Shown here in pieces: positions 25,329-34,526 of a stretch of 47,033 nucleotides of DNA; the stretch's first letter is position 1, and each line of letters begins with the position of its first letter. The notes below the pieces were generated by a model. It was not told the DNA's origin. It was given only the letters and a program-made list of their open reading frames with translations, and made no database searches. Made by a program: the position numbers and the translations under genes. The DNA is from Geobacteraceae bacterium GWC2_55_20 (lineage in GTDB: Bacteria > Desulfobacterota > Desulfuromonadia > Geobacterales > Pseudopelobacteraceae): assembly GCA_001802125.1 (NCBI GenBank), contig MGZK01000032.1, positions 1 through 47,033 on the forward strand. The letters are read 5' to 3'.

Positions 25329-26144
25329 TTATGCGTAGAAGGACAGCGGCTGGAATACTTCGGCGGCAGCTGGAGTTTTCGATGAGGTTCCTGGCATTGC
25401 TGGAGAGGAGATAGTTGAAGAACTCTCGGGCGAAGTTCCGGAAGACGCGTCCGCAGCGGTGGAAGACTCTTCTGTTCCGGTTGCCGCCGCTGCAGCCGCC
25501 TCCTGCCGGGCCTGTTGCTGCTGAGTGGAGGCCTGTGCGGCAACAGCGCGGTCCTGGGGTGACGGGTCGGCCGGCGCCAGGGCTGCCCGGATCACCTGCT
25601 GCATGCGGCTGATGGTCTCCTGCGGGGTCTTGCCGGGAGAAACCTCGATCGGCACTTCACCGCCGGTGACATAACTCCTGCCATCGGGGCCACGGGTATA
25701 GGTATAGGAAACAGGTCCGGTCATCGTGCCCCCGGCCGATTTGTGGGCGGCCTCGTGGGCCTTGACCTTTGCTTCGATCGACTTGAGCCGGGCAATTTCG
25801 GCCTGAACCTGCGCATCCTGTTCCTGGTCACTACCGCCGGCGGTTGCGAGTGGAGCGCTGGTGGAACTCTTTTCGCTGCTTCCGCTCCGGGATTCTTTAC
25901 CGTCTTTCGCAGTAACGGCCACATCTCCGCCAGATTTTTGTAACGATGGCGAATATGGAGTAAACTCCGCCGCGCCTGAGACGGACTGTTGAACCCCCAG
26001 CTGCCGGCCGGATTGTTCAGAATAGCCCCAAGTCGGACGCCCGGCGCCGCTGTTGACGACGCCGACTCCGCTCTCCCGCATCAGGCGAGCCGCATAGCCG
26101 GATCGATCCGGCGAAGAAGCATATGTGGAGGAGATGGCTTCCAT
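25329..26144 (-). CDS. SprA-related putative metalloprotease (PF12118)
   Basis: Encodes 271 residues. The conserved core, about residues 125-205, carries KVKAHEAAHKSAGG, with the HExxH-like HEAAH, followed by GPVSYTYTRGPDGRSYVTGG and IEVSPGKTPQETISRMQQV. This is the signature of the SprA-related family, annotated as putative metalloproteases and common in proteobacteria. The flanks are low-complexity Ser/Gly/Ala/Gln-rich stretches, giving a disordered appearance. No signal peptide is evident. The gene stands alone, 157 bases ahead of the deacetylase gene. Function is not established. Confidence 0.85.
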   Translation of the reverse strand: MEAISSTYASSPDRSGYAARLMRESGVGVVNSGAGRPTWGYSEQSGRQLGVQQSVSGAAEFTPYSPSLQKSGGDVAVTAKDGKESRSGSSEKSSTSAPLATAGGSDQEQDAQVQAEIARLKSIEAKVKAHEAAHKSAGGTMTGPVSYTYTRGPDGRSYVTGGEVPIEVSPGKTPQETISRMQQVIRAALAPADPSPQDRAVAAQASTQQQQARQEAAAAAATGTEESSTAADASSGTSPESSSTISSPAMPGTSSKTPAAAEVFQPLSFYA

Positions 26145-26257
26145 CCGTTACCCCATGTTTCCCTACTTTGCCGATTGAGTATACTAAATCGATATCGTGT
26201 CAGGCAACAGGAATTTTGTCGCATATCCGGTATGATAGCGAATATCCCGGAACAGGC

Positions 26258-26289
26258 GCGGGGCCAGCGGAAATGTATGCAGGCCCCGC
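26258..26289. repeat. Perfect 8-bp inverted repeat downstream of the MCP gene
   Basis: GCGGGGCC (26258-26265) and GGCCCCGC (26282-26289) are exact reverse complements around a 16-base loop. The repeat lies about 35 bases after the MCP stop (minus strand). It would form a strong hairpin in the 3' end of the MCP transcript. There is no T-run, so it is a stability hairpin or a Rho-type end rather than a classical terminator. Confidence 0.55.
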
Positions 26290-26323
26290 ATGGTGACGCT
26301 ACCGGCATGTTACCGGGCTTAGA

Positions 26324-28039
26324 TCACATCCTGAACTGAGCCACGATCCGCTTCAGCTCCTCGGCCATTCTGGCCAGCTGGCTGGCGGCTCCGGCGGTGT
26401 CCTGTGAGCTGTGCGATGCGCTGCTGACAACCCCGGTGATCTCGTGCATGCTCTTACTGATCTCGTTGGTGGTTGCGGTCTGCTGTTCGGCCGCGGTGGC
26501 GATCTGGTTGATCTGGCTGGTCACGTCGCCAACCTGGCTGAGGATCTCTTCCAGCGCCTTGCCGGAACGGGCCGCGTCCTCGGTGCCGCGTTCAACCTCG
26601 TGGACACCTTCCTCCATCGCGGCTACCGCGGACTTGGTCTCCTGCTGAATGGCCTTGATCATTTCACCGATCTCACGGGTGGCCTTGGTCGTGCGTTCGG
26701 CCAGGGCGCGCACTTCATCGGCAACGACCGCAAAACCGCGGCCCTGTTCGCCGGCCCTGGCCGCTTCGATGGCCGCATTGAGCGCCAGCAGGTTGGTCTG
26801 GTCGGCAATGTCCTCGATGGTTCCGACGATGTTGCCGATCTGTTCCGAGCGGGAGCCGAGCGATTCAACCGTTTTGGCGCTCTGCTGAACCTTGACCGCA
26901 ATACGCTGAATGCTTTGAACCGCGTTGCTGACAACTTCCGAACCGCTCATGGCGGTCTGGGTGGCGCGGTTGGATATTTCAACGGTCCGGATGCAGTTCT
27001 GGGCAATCTCCGCCGATGTGGCCGCCATCTCCTCGCAGGCAATAGCCACCGAGGTTGATTGCGAAGCAGCCGTTTCAGTGCCTCCGGCGATCGTGGCAGC
27101 GGTCATGTTGAGATGCTCCGCCGACGAAGCCACCTCAATCGCATTATTGTTGATACGGGTAACGATCTCTTTCAGGTTGTCAAGAAAGTTGTTGAAAGAG
27201 CGTGCCAGCGACCCGGTTTCATCTTCACGTTCGACCTTCAGCCGTTTGGTCAGGTCGCCGCCGCCGCTGGACATCTCTTCCAGGCTTGCGTCAACATAAC
27301 CCAGGGTTTTAGTGATGCCGCGACTGATCAGATAGCAGAGCGTCAGCATGAACACTGCAAAAACGATATTCAGGCTGACCAGAATCCATTTGACGGTATC
27401 CACGTCTTTTTTAACGTCATCAACATAGATACCACTTCCCAGAACCCAGCCCCAGGGTTCAAACTTCTGGACATAGGAGAGCTTGGTGTAGAGCTCGCTG
27501 GTCGTACCGCCGCCGGCCTTGGGCTTCGGCCATTCATAGTTGACGAATCCCAGGCCGGCCCGTTCAACCACCTCGTTGAAGGTTACAAACAGGTTCTTGT
27601 TATCGATTTTCTGAACTGCGCCGGCCAATCCGTCACTCATCGTGGTGGCCTTGTTGAATTTGGGATCATCCAGCACCTTGCCGTCCAATGATGGCACGGT
27701 CGGATGCATGATCATCTTCGGCACCGGCTTACCCAGATCATTGATCCATACGTACTCCTTTTTTTCGTACCGCAGCTTTGAAATACGTGCCGCGGCATCC
27801 TTCTGGGCCTGTTCCAGCGGCAGCCTGCCGGCCTTCACCTCAGCGTCCTGAAACTCTAATATCCCCATGGCCACCTCGACGATATGACGGGTGGCATCTT
27901 GTTTTTCCCTGATGATGCGAGATTCGATCAATGGCAGCAGGTATGTAAACAGGCCGATCATCATCACCGCAACACTGATGACCGAAATGGACATGATCTT
28001 GTACTGAATGCGCCAGTTTTTGAATTGGGTGATTTGCAT
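26324..28039 (-). CDS. Methyl-accepting chemotaxis protein with single Cache_2 sensor
   Basis: Encodes 571 residues. Membrane helix 1 is at about 13-34 and helix 2 at about 210-230. Between them lies an sCache_2 domain with [20 protein letters not shown] and [18 protein letters not shown], which in relatives binds small organic acids. HAMP (about 232-285) and the signaling hairpin follow, with the conserved tip [20 protein letters not shown] and [16 protein letters not shown]. There is no C-terminal CheB/CheR-tethering pentapeptide. AAAGGAG lies seven bases before the ATG. It is the third gene of a set with a receiver and a CheB, so these may form a dedicated sensory module. Confidence 0.95.
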   Translation of the reverse strand: MQITQFKNWRIQYKIMSISVISVAVMMIGLFTYLLPLIESRIIREKQDATRHIVEVAMGILEFQDAEVKAGRLPLEQAQKDAAARISKLRYEKKEYVWINDLGKPVPKMIMHPTVPSLDGKVLDDPKFNKATTMSDGLAGAVQKIDNKNLFVTFNEVVERAGLGFVNYEWPKPKAGGGTTSELYTKLSYVQKFEPWGWVLGSGIYVDDVKKDVDTVKWILVSLNIVFAVFMLTLCYLISRGITKTLGYVDASLEEMSSGGGDLTKRLKVEREDETGSLARSFNNFLDNLKEIVTRINNNAIEVASSAEHLNMTAATIAGGTETAASQSTSVAIACEEMAATSAEIAQNCIRTVEISNRATQTAMSGSEVVSNAVQSIQRIAVKVQQSAKTVESLGSRSEQIGNIVGTIEDIADQTNLLALNAAIEAARAGEQGRGFAVVADEVRALAERTTKATREIGEMIKAIQQETKSAVAAMEEGVHEVERGTEDAARSGKALEEILSQVGDVTSQINQIATAAEQQTATTNEISKSMHEITGVVSSASHSSQDTAGAASQLARMAEELKRIVAQFRM

Positions 28040-28067
28040 GCTTTGTCTCCTTTGGGCGGTCTGGGAA

Positions 28068-28631
28068 TTATCCGAAAAGTGAAAAAAGTTTATCTGCTAT
28101 TTTTTCCGTTCCAAGTATGAAGTCGATCATGCCGGTCTCGGCGGCCGCCTTGGGCATGCCATAGATCACACTGGTCTTCTGGTCCTGGGCGATGGTAACC
28201 CCACCCAGTTGCTTGATGTGCGCGATGCCTGCCGCCCCGTCACTGCCCATGCCGGTCAGGATTACTCCTGCCACTCTCTGACCTGCCGGCGAGGTGAGTG
28301 ATTTCATTGCCACATCGATCGAGGGGCGCACGGAATTGACCTTTTCGCCATTGGACAGGTGAAAAGATCGATTTCCCACCAGATGCAGGTGCAGCCCGCC
28401 CGGAGCCAGGAAAACATTGCCCGATTGAAGCGTCTGCCCCTCACGCGCAAGCATGACCGGCATCTTTGAGACCCTTGCCAGCGAGGTTACAAAGGCCTGG
28501 TCGATCAACGGAGTTATGTGCTGGACGATCACAACCGCCGCCTTCAATACCGGCAGGCGCGGAAACAACTGCTCCAGAACCTTGAGGCCGCCGGTGGAAG
28601 CCCCGATCATGACAAGGTTGCATTGCGGCAT
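28068..28631 (-). CDS. CheB methylesterase domain protein lacking a receiver
   Basis: Encodes 187 residues covering only the CheB catalytic domain. The triad is present: Ser12 in GASTGG, His in IVQHIT, Asp in [18 protein letters not shown] closes the domain. CheB removes methyl groups from chemoreceptor glutamates and can deamidate glutamines. Without the usual N-terminal receiver, activity is either constitutive or set by a separate protein; the stand-alone receiver gene ends three bases before it. No cheR is next to it. Ribosome site GGAG lies eight bases upstream. Confidence 0.93.
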   Translation of the reverse strand: MPQCNLVMIGASTGGLKVLEQLFPRLPVLKAAVVIVQHITPLIDQAFVTSLARVSKMPVMLAREGQTLQSGNVFLAPGGLHLHLVGNRSFHLSNGEKVNSVRPSIDVAMKSLTSPAGQRVAGVILTGMGSDGAAGIAHIKQLGGVTIAQDQKTSVIYGMPKAAAETGMIDFILGTEKIADKLFSLFG

Positions 28632-28634
28632 CCG

Positions 28635-29063
28635 CTAGGCTCCGCTCTGGATACGATCCAGAAGTTTCAGGTACATCCGGATCGAGGCTATCAATTCCGA
28701 CGGCTCAAAGGGTTTGATGATATAATCGATCACGTTCTCCTTGAGCCCTTCCAAACGTTCGTCCGGGACATCCATCGCCGTCAGCATCGAAATGATATTG
28801 CCCTGTATCAACCCCTCTTTTTTCATCTCGCGGATCGTCTCCCAGCCATCTTTTCCGGGCATCATCACATCCATCAGGATTAAGCCCCGAAACCCCTCCC
28901 GCAGAAGCCTCAGACAGTCGCCGGCTTCGGCGACGATCAATGCGCTAATCCCCTCGGAGTCGAGCAGTTCGTGCATGGTTTCCCGGATACATTCTTCGTC
29001 ATCAACCACCATGACCCGTGGAAAATGGGAGTCAGAACCCTTCAAAGGAACCGCTTCGATCAT
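28635..29063 (-). CDS. Single-domain response regulator
   Basis: Encodes 142 residues with a receiver domain from about residue 16. VMVVDDEECIRETMHELL holds the acidic pair, LILMDVMMPGKDGWE the phospho-acceptor Asp, SMLTAMD the Thr, and DYIIKPFEP the Lys. No output domain exists. GGGAG lies seven bases before the ATG. As first gene of the receiver-CheB-MCP set it probably regulates the receiver-less CheB or the receptor. The LysR gene is divergent across a 220-base gap. Confidence 0.92.
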   Translation of the reverse strand: MIEAVPLKGSDSHFPRVMVVDDEECIRETMHELLDSEGISALIVAEAGDCLRLLREGFRGLILMDVMMPGKDGWETIREMKKEGLIQGNIISMLTAMDVPDERLEGLKENVIDYIIKPFEPSELIASIRMYLKLLDRIQSGA

Positions 29064-29176
29064 TTTAAATCTCCCAGGATATTCACAAAATAAGCATGCT
29101 TTGTAAAAGGGGGTATAATATCAGAACCGCAATCAAATATCCGCACAAAAATGAGTATAATAAACCATGGTTCTAA

Positions 29177-29195
29177 CAGATTGGTAATTAATCTG
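29177..29195. promoter_or_regulatory. Inverted repeat in the divergent receiver/LysR gap
   Basis: CAGATT and AATCTG, separated by seven bases, form a 19-base dyad about 113 bases upstream of the receiver gene start (minus) and about 89 bases upstream of the LysR gene. It may be a regulator binding site. It is weaker evidence than the dyad at 29226. Confidence 0.35.
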
Positions 29196-29225
29196 CTGTC
29201 ATGCAGACCATTTTTAGTGTAATAG

Positions 29226-29247
29226 ATAATATGCATATCCATATTAT
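29226..29247 (+). promoter_or_regulatory. Perfect dyad just upstream of the LysR gene
   Basis: ATAATATG (29226-29233) and CATATTAT (29240-29247) are exact reverse complements around six bases. The dyad ends 36 bases before the LysR start. LysR proteins usually bind an AT-rich dyad near their own promoter, so this is a good candidate for the autoregulatory operator. Assignment rests on position and symmetry only. Confidence 0.55.
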
Positions 29248-29283
29248 TAAACGACAAGTTAAAACAGGGGCAATAGACAACAC

Positions 29284-30204
29284 ATGGAATCCATCTATCT
29301 GAAAACACTGGTGGAAGTTGTAAAAGCAGGCAGTATTTCGAAGGCTGCCGACATTCTCTGCGTCACCCAACCGGCCGCTTCACGACGCATCAAATTCATT
29401 GAAGAGCAGTATGGCTACCCGCTTCTGGACCGCAGCGGCCAGACGCTGGCTCTGACCGATGCCGGCAAACTGGTATTCGAAAAAGCCATCAAGCTGCTTG
29501 AAATCGAGCAGGAGCTGCTTTCCGGCCTCAAGTCGATGAGGGATAACAAAAGCATCGCATTCATCTGTACGCCCACCTTCGGAATCATCCACCTGCCGTC
29601 GATCATGCGCGAATTCATGATGGAACACGCCGACCTTGCCGACCTCTCGTTCATGTTCGACACACCCGCTAAAATAGTGGAGTCCCTGCGGGACGGCATG
29701 TATGACCTGGCCGTAATTGAGCATTGCGAAAGCGTTGATTTTTCGGACTTGACCACGCTTGACCTGCCGGGTGACGAGATGATCTTTGCCAGTGCTCCCG
29801 CACTGGGGATACCTGCCGGAGACATCACCCTTTCCGAATTGTTTTCTTTCAATATATTCATACGCAAGGAAGGCTGCTGTTCGAGAACGCTTCTGGAAAT
29901 CAATCTGCGCGCCATCGGCAGGGAACTTTCGGATTTCAGGAGCTGTGTCGTGGTTGATGACCTTCTGATGATTGTCCGGGCCACACTGGGTGGACAGGGG
30001 GTATCGTTCCTTCCCCGCGACCTTGTACAGGACCAGCTTGAAACCGGTCTGCTTCGTGAACACCGTATCGCAGGATTCCGCCATCATCGCAATCGCAACC
30101 TGATCATCCATGCCGGTTGCTGCCGGAAACCCGAGTCCCCGATCAGCCACTTCATCGACATAATCACCAACCGCTTCGATTTGCCAGCTTACAAGACAGG
30201 CTGA
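29284..30204 (+). CDS. LysR-family transcriptional regulator
   Basis: Encodes 306 residues. The winged-helix N-terminus has TLVEVVKAGSISKAADILC and the recognition helix TQPAASRRIKFIEEQYG, followed by a typical linker helix to about residue 85 and a periplasmic-binding-like effector domain (SIAFICTPTFGIIHLP ... FLPRDLVQDQLETGLL). A Cys-Cys pair (EGCCSR) lies in the effector domain and could respond to redox or sulfur species, which would suit control of the adjacent PsrABC-like operon; that is inference. It is followed by a strong terminator, so it is transcribed separately from that operon. Confidence 0.93.
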   Translation: MESIYLKTLVEVVKAGSISKAADILCVTQPAASRRIKFIEEQYGYPLLDRSGQTLALTDAGKLVFEKAIKLLEIEQELLSGLKSMRDNKSIAFICTPTFGIIHLPSIMREFMMEHADLADLSFMFDTPAKIVESLRDGMYDLAVIEHCESVDFSDLTTLDLPGDEMIFASAPALGIPAGDITLSELFSFNIFIRKEGCCSRTLLEINLRAIGRELSDFRSCVVVDDLLMIVRATLGGQGVSFLPRDLVQDQLETGLLREHRIAGFRHHRNRNLIIHAGCCRKPESPISHFIDIITNRFDLPAYKTG

Positions 30205-30233
30205 CCAGCCCACATTTTTGCGATTGGTTTACA

Positions 30234-30274
30234 AGAGCAGGGGGTTCCGGACCGGAACCCCCTGCTCTTTTTTT
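30234..30274 (+). terminator. Strong Rho-independent terminator after the LysR gene
   Basis: A perfect stem of 16-17 base pairs runs from 30234 (AGAGCAGGGGG ...) to 30268 (... CCCCCTGCTCT), followed by seven Ts. It ends the LysR transcript and insulates it from the molybdoenzyme operon. On the minus strand AAAAAAA precedes the stem, so it acts in one direction. Confidence 0.97.
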
Positions 30275-30447
30275 ACCCATAAAAATTATGCATGACCCCA
30301 TGCAAATGTCTGACTTTACTAAGCTGCTATTTAGTCTTAGCATAAACACATCAAAATATATCAATACGCGCATACAGTAACATGTCGGTTGTACGCACAT
30401 GAAAGACCAATGCTTGATAACGATAACGCTGCAAAGGGGAGCTCATT

Positions 30448-32652
30448 GTGACAGCTAAATTTTCACGCAGAACGTTCTTGAAAACATCGGGACTGCTATC
30501 GGCAGGAATCGCCGCCACCACAATGCTCCCCGACAGGTTTCTCCTCTGGGCCGAAGAACAGGGCATGCTCACTTCCACGCTGATACCCACCTACTGCGAG
30601 ATCTGTTTCTGGAAGTGCGGGGCAATGGCCAAGGTGATCAACGGCCGGGTTGTCAAACTGGAAGGCAACCCGGCCCATCCCGGCTCCCGCGGCAAGCTCT
30701 GCGGCCGTGGCAACGGCGGCACAGGCCTGCTTTACGATCCGAATCGGCTCAAGACACCCCTGATCAACACCGGCGCCCGTGGTGAAGGCAAATACAAAAA
30801 AGCATCCTGGGACGAAGCGCTGAACTTCACCGCGGAAAAGATGACAAAGATCGCCGAACAGTATGGCCCGGAGTCCATGGCTATCTTTACCCACGGCACC
30901 CCGACCGACCATTTCCTCCCGCTGATCTCCGCGTTCGGCTCACCCAATGTGGGCATGCCCTCCTTCGCCCAGTGTCGCGGCCCGCGCGATGTCGGGCTGG
31001 AGCTGACCTTCGGTGAAAGCATCGGCTCGCCGGAGCGTCTGGACATGGCCAACAGCAAGGTCGTAGTCCTGTTCGGTTCGCACCTTGGCGAAAACATGCA
31101 CAACTCCCAGGTGCAGGACTTCTCCGAAGCCATTGCCCGTGGCGCCAAACTGATCGTTATCGATCCGCGCTTTTCGATTGCGGCCGGCAAAGCCGAAAAA
31201 TGGCTGCCTATCCGGCCGGCAACCGATATCGCGCTGCTGCTGACCTGGATCAACATCATCATCTCCGAGGAGTTGTACGACAAACAGTACATCAACAGTT
31301 ACGCCAATGGCATGGATCAGCTGCGCACTGCCGTCAGCGGCTACACCGCCGAGTGGGCCGCCGGGGAGACCGATCTCAAGGCCGCCGATATCATCGAAAC
31401 GGCACGGATGATGGGCAAAAGCGCCCCGGCGGTCTGTATCCATCCCGGCCGGCATGCCACCTGGTACGGTGATGACGTTCAGCGCACGCGGGCACTGGGC
31501 ATCCTCATGGCATTACTTGGGAGCTGGGGGCGCGAGGGCGGCGCTTTCTTCGCCACACAGGCCACCTTTCCCAAGTTGGACTCAAAACCGTATCCCGAGC
31601 CGTCCAGAGAGCCCCTCAACCTTGGAGGATACCCGTTTGCCGGAGGGGAAGGGGTTACCCAGGCCATCCGCACCGCCACCATCAGCGGCGCACCGTACCC
31701 GATCAAGGGGTGGTTCGTCAGCGGCACCAACCTCCTCAAATCCTTGCCGAACCAGAAGGAAACCATCGAGGCGATCAAGCGGCTCGACCTGCTGGTTGCC
31801 GTGGATGTCATGCCCTTCGACACGGTCATGATGGCGGATGTGATCCTGCCCGAGTGTTCCTATCTGGAGCGGCACGATGCGCTGGCGGTCGGCAAGGGCA
31901 AGTCGCTCACCGTATCGCTGCGGCAGCCGATCATTGAGCCTTTGTATGAATCAAAACCGGGCTGGTGGATTGCCAAGGAGCTGTCAAACCGCCTGGGACT
32001 TGGCGATTACTTCCCCTGGAACACCTATGAGGAGAAAATCAAGAGTCAGTGCTCACTCTGGGGGATCAACTACGAAGAGTTGAAAAAGGTCGGCACCATA
32101 ACCATCCCGAACACGGCGAAACCGTTCATCACTGCGCTGAACCCACCCCAGTTCAAAACCGCATCGGGCAAGATCGAACTTTACAGCAAGGAGCTGGAAG
32201 AGAAGGGTTTCGACCCGATCCCCCGCTATACAAAACACCCGTTGCCTCAATCCGGGGAATTCCGGTTGATATATGGCCGCCACGCAGTCCACACCTTCAG
32301 CCGTACCACCAACAATCCGGAACTGCATGAGCTGTACCCGGAAAACGAGGTCTGGATCAATACCTCCAAGGCCAGCGACATGGGCATCAGCAATGGCGCC
32401 TATGTCACGCTGGTCAACCGGGACGGCATCAAGAGCACTCCCATCAAGGTCAAGGCCACCGAACGCATCCGCGAGGACTGTGTCTATATGGTGCACGGCT
32501 TCGGAACCACCAGCAAGGGGATGGATAAAGCTTTCGGCAAAGGCGCCGACGATCAGCAGCTGGTAACCAGATATGCCGTGGATCCGATCTGCGGAGGGAC
32601 CGGAATGAGGGTTAATTTTGTCCGTATCGAGAAGGGAGCTTCACATGCCTAA
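30448..32652 (+). CDS. Molybdopterin oxidoreductase catalytic subunit (PsrA/PhsA-like)
   Basis: Encodes 734 residues. The start is GTG, six bases after GGGGAG. The Tat signal FSRRTFLKTSG directs folded export. The [4Fe-4S] site is C50-x2-C53-x3-C57-x27-C85, followed by the DMSO-reductase-family molybdenum domains; C176 in FAQCRG is the likely molybdenum ligand, as in polysulfide and thiosulfate reductases (formate dehydrogenases use Sec/Cys elsewhere and arsenate enzymes have other neighbours). Length fits PsrA/PhsA. It overlaps the gene for a four-cluster ferredoxin subunit by eight bases, and an NrfD-type anchor follows. Substrate is likely a sulfur compound (polysulfide, thiosulfate, tetrathionate); it is not proven. 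Confidence 0.93.
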   Translation: MTAKFSRRTFLKTSGLLSAGIAATTMLPDRFLLWAEEQGMLTSTLIPTYCEICFWKCGAMAKVINGRVVKLEGNPAHPGSRGKLCGRGNGGTGLLYDPNRLKTPLINTGARGEGKYKKASWDEALNFTAEKMTKIAEQYGPESMAIFTHGTPTDHFLPLISAFGSPNVGMPSFAQCRGPRDVGLELTFGESIGSPERLDMANSKVVVLFGSHLGENMHNSQVQDFSEAIARGAKLIVIDPRFSIAAGKAEKWLPIRPATDIALLLTWINIIISEELYDKQYINSYANGMDQLRTAVSGYTAEWAAGETDLKAADIIETARMMGKSAPAVCIHPGRHATWYGDDVQRTRALGILMALLGSWGREGGAFFATQATFPKLDSKPYPEPSREPLNLGGYPFAGGEGVTQAIRTATISGAPYPIKGWFVSGTNLLKSLPNQKETIEAIKRLDLLVAVDVMPFDTVMMADVILPECSYLERHDALAVGKGKSLTVSLRQPIIEPLYESKPGWWIAKELSNRLGLGDYFPWNTYEEKIKSQCSLWGINYEELKKVGTITIPNTAKPFITALNPPQFKTASGKIELYSKELEEKGFDPIPRYTKHPLPQSGEFRLIYGRHAVHTFSRTTNNPELHELYPENEVWINTSKASDMGISNGAYVTLVNRDGIKSTPIKVKATERIREDCVYMVHGFGTTSKGMDKAFGKGADDQQLVTRYAVDPICGGTGMRVNFVRIEKGASHA

Positions 32653-33205
32653 GTATGCGATGGTGATAGATCAACGCCGCTGCGTTGCCTGCATGGCCTG
32701 CGTCGTGGCCTGCAAGAAGGAGAACGACGTCCCGCCGGGGGAGTTCCGCACCAGGGTCGTAGAACAGACCGAGGGTAAATTTCCCGAGCTGCGGATGGAA
32801 CTTCGTTCGGAGTTGTGCAACCACTGCGACAACCCGCCTTGCGTTTATAACTGCCCGACCGGGGCTTCCTATAAAAACAAGGAAAACGGCATGGTGCTAT
32901 TGAAGTCCTATCGCTGCGTCGGCTGCAAATCCTGCGTGGCGGCCTGTCCCTACGATGCCCGTTACATCAATGAAGAAAAAGGCTATGTCGATAAATGCAC
33001 CTTCTGCGCGCACCGGGTCAAGGAGGGCAAGGAACCGGCCTGCGTCGCCACCTGCGTTGGCAAATCCCGCATCTTCGGCGACCTGGATGACCCCAAGAGC
33101 CTTGTCAGCATAGCACTGCACCAGAACCACTCGGAGGTGTTGCTGAAGAGCGTCGGCACGATACCACGGGTTTACTACATCAAGAAATTCAGCAAACCGG
33201 AATAG
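32645..33205 (+). CDS. Four-cluster ferredoxin subunit (PsrB/PhsB/NrfC-like)
   Basis: Encodes 186 residues from ATG 32645, preceded by GGGAG. Four Cys sets each able to bind a [4Fe-4S] cluster are present: RRCVACMACVVACKKEND, CNHCDNPPCVYNCPTG, CVGCKSCVAACPYDARY and CTFCAHR with CVATCVGKS. No signal peptide is seen, so export would be by the Tat signal of the catalytic subunit. It passes electrons between the membrane subunit and the molybdenum site. The start overlaps the catalytic-subunit stop by eight bases. Confidence 0.95.
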   Translation: MPKYAMVIDQRRCVACMACVVACKKENDVPPGEFRTRVVEQTEGKFPELRMELRSELCNHCDNPPCVYNCPTGASYKNKENGMVLLKSYRCVGCKSCVAACPYDARYINEEKGYVDKCTFCAHRVKEGKEPACVATCVGKSRIFGDLDDPKSLVSIALHQNHSEVLLKSVGTIPRVYYIKKFSKPE

Positions 33206-33216
33206 GAGCGTAGCGC

Positions 33217-34182
33217 ATGGAAATCACGGTTACCGGATTGAACGCCATCTCAAACCCGCATCTGCATGCCTGGGACTGGCGGGTATCGCTGTATCTGTTC
33301 CTGGGGGGGCTCTCGGCCGGCCTGGCGATGATGAACTCCGTACTGCATGTCCGTAAGAATGGCAGACTGGCCGAAGGTGACAAGGCCTCGATCAGCGCGC
33401 CGATGTATGTGCCGATCATCCTTAGCATCGGCATGTTCTTCATCTTTCTGGACCTGGAGAGCAAGCTGCACGTCTTCTGGTTTTACCTGACCGTTCAACC
33501 GTTTTCGCCGATGTCGTGGGGTTCCTGGGGACTTTTGGCCTTCTACCCGATCAGCATCATGTATGCCCTGGCCATGTTTCCGGAAAACAAACGCAGTCTC
33601 CTGGCCTTCCGGCAACTGCAGGAACTCTCCATCTGGATGAGCCGCTACAAGCTGCAGCTCGCGGCAGCCAATTTCGGAATGGGCCTGTTTATCGGCATTT
33701 ACACGGGAGTACTGCTAAGCGCATACGTTGCCCGTCCGCTGTGGAACTCGGCCCTTTTGCCGATAGTTTTCCTCACCTCGGCCATGTCCGCCGGCGCGGC
33801 CTTCATGATCATAATTTCCTCTCGCAAGCAGGTAAAGCTGTTCTTCACCAAGATCGAAATCTGGATGATACTGGCTGAGATGGTAATGCTGCCTCTGTAC
33901 TTCTACGGCCAATACATAGCATCCGATGCGCAACGCGAATCGATCATGCCATTTTTCACCTTCAACCATGAATATTTCTGGTACGGCCTGGCCATGCTGT
34001 TCCTGGTGATGATACTGCCGATAGCGCTGGTGATGAAATATATGGAAATCACCGAAGAACATGGCGAGGAATTGACCTCGGCCGCTCTGTTCAAAATGAA
34101 CCTGAGCGCACTGATGGTGCTGGCGGGAGGGCTGGTGATACGGCTGTCATTTGTCTACGCCGGGCAGTTAAGCCACTTGTAG
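33217..34182 (+). CDS. NrfD/PsrC-type membrane anchor and quinol-binding subunit
   Basis: Encodes 321 residues with about eight hydrophobic segments, typical of PsrC/NrfD. It opens WDWRVSLYLFLGGLSAGLAM, the conserved first helix, and FFIFLDLESKLHVFWFYL forms helix 3. It takes electrons from menaquinol (or delivers them) for the catalytic pair at the outer face of the inner membrane. The gene begins 11 bases after the ferredoxin subunit stop and completes the three-gene operon. Confidence 0.93.
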   Translation: MEITVTGLNAISNPHLHAWDWRVSLYLFLGGLSAGLAMMNSVLHVRKNGRLAEGDKASISAPMYVPIILSIGMFFIFLDLESKLHVFWFYLTVQPFSPMSWGSWGLLAFYPISIMYALAMFPENKRSLLAFRQLQELSIWMSRYKLQLAAANFGMGLFIGIYTGVLLSAYVARPLWNSALLPIVFLTSAMSAGAAFMIIISSRKQVKLFFTKIEIWMILAEMVMLPLYFYGQYIASDAQRESIMPFFTFNHEYFWYGLAMLFLVMILPIALVMKYMEITEEHGEELTSAALFKMNLSALMVLAGGLVIRLSFVYAGQLSHL

Positions 34183-34204
34183 CTTATATCAAATTGATAC
34201 GACT

Positions 34205-34252
34205 CGGACACATATCCCCCGCCATCAGCATGAAGAACGGAATATGTGTCCG
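34205..34252. repeat. Inverted repeat with GGACACATATCC arms
   Basis: CGGACACATATCC (34205-34217) and GGAATATGTGTCCG (34239-34252) are inverted copies differing by one inserted base. A third copy of the core (GACACATATCC) sits in the neighbouring CGGC relic at 34326-34336. The arms border the point where the relic loses similarity to its parent. It may be the end of a small mobile or REP-like element, or the product of a rearrangement. Confidence 0.6.
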
Positions 34253-34371
34253 ATGATTTCCACGACCCAATCCCCTCGAAAGCCATTGCCTCTTCCCCCT
34301 GCAACCTAGAAATCAGTGCTGCCGCGACACATATCCTCGATCAACTGACAACGTATGAATCTTGCCTTCAG
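34249..34371 (-). pseudogene. Decayed N-terminal fragment of a CGGC-domain gene
   Basis: Read on the minus strand, this stretch aligns with the first ~40 codons of the intact CGGC gene at 38643-38972. The relic reads IRCQLIEDMCRGSTDF where the intact gene reads IRCQLTEDMCPGSTDF; its start codon is CTG instead of ATG, a TAG follows GSTDF, and a one-base deletion shifts the frame after MAFEG. Even the GGAG-like ribosome site seems to be kept. Similarity ends at 34249, at the inverted repeat. It is a broken duplicate and not expressed as protein. The plus-strand open frame at 34246-34467 is its antisense shadow. Confidence 0.8.
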
Positions 34372-34526
34372 GTTTATCTCCCCTTTCCCGCCGGCGTGCT
34401 TATTACTGATTACCTCCTCAATTTATGGGATAAATCGTTGTATTCCATATTTCTGACAAAACGGTAAGGAAAACGTCAGTTGAATTAGACCTTGTAGGGA
34501 GTATGCTTACTCTCACAGGGGATGAT

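Noticed and set aside
34246-34467. Plus-strand open frame of 73 codons between the NrfD-type gene and the response regulator
   Set aside because: It is antisense to the CGGC relic, lacks a ribosome site and has no recognisable sequence.
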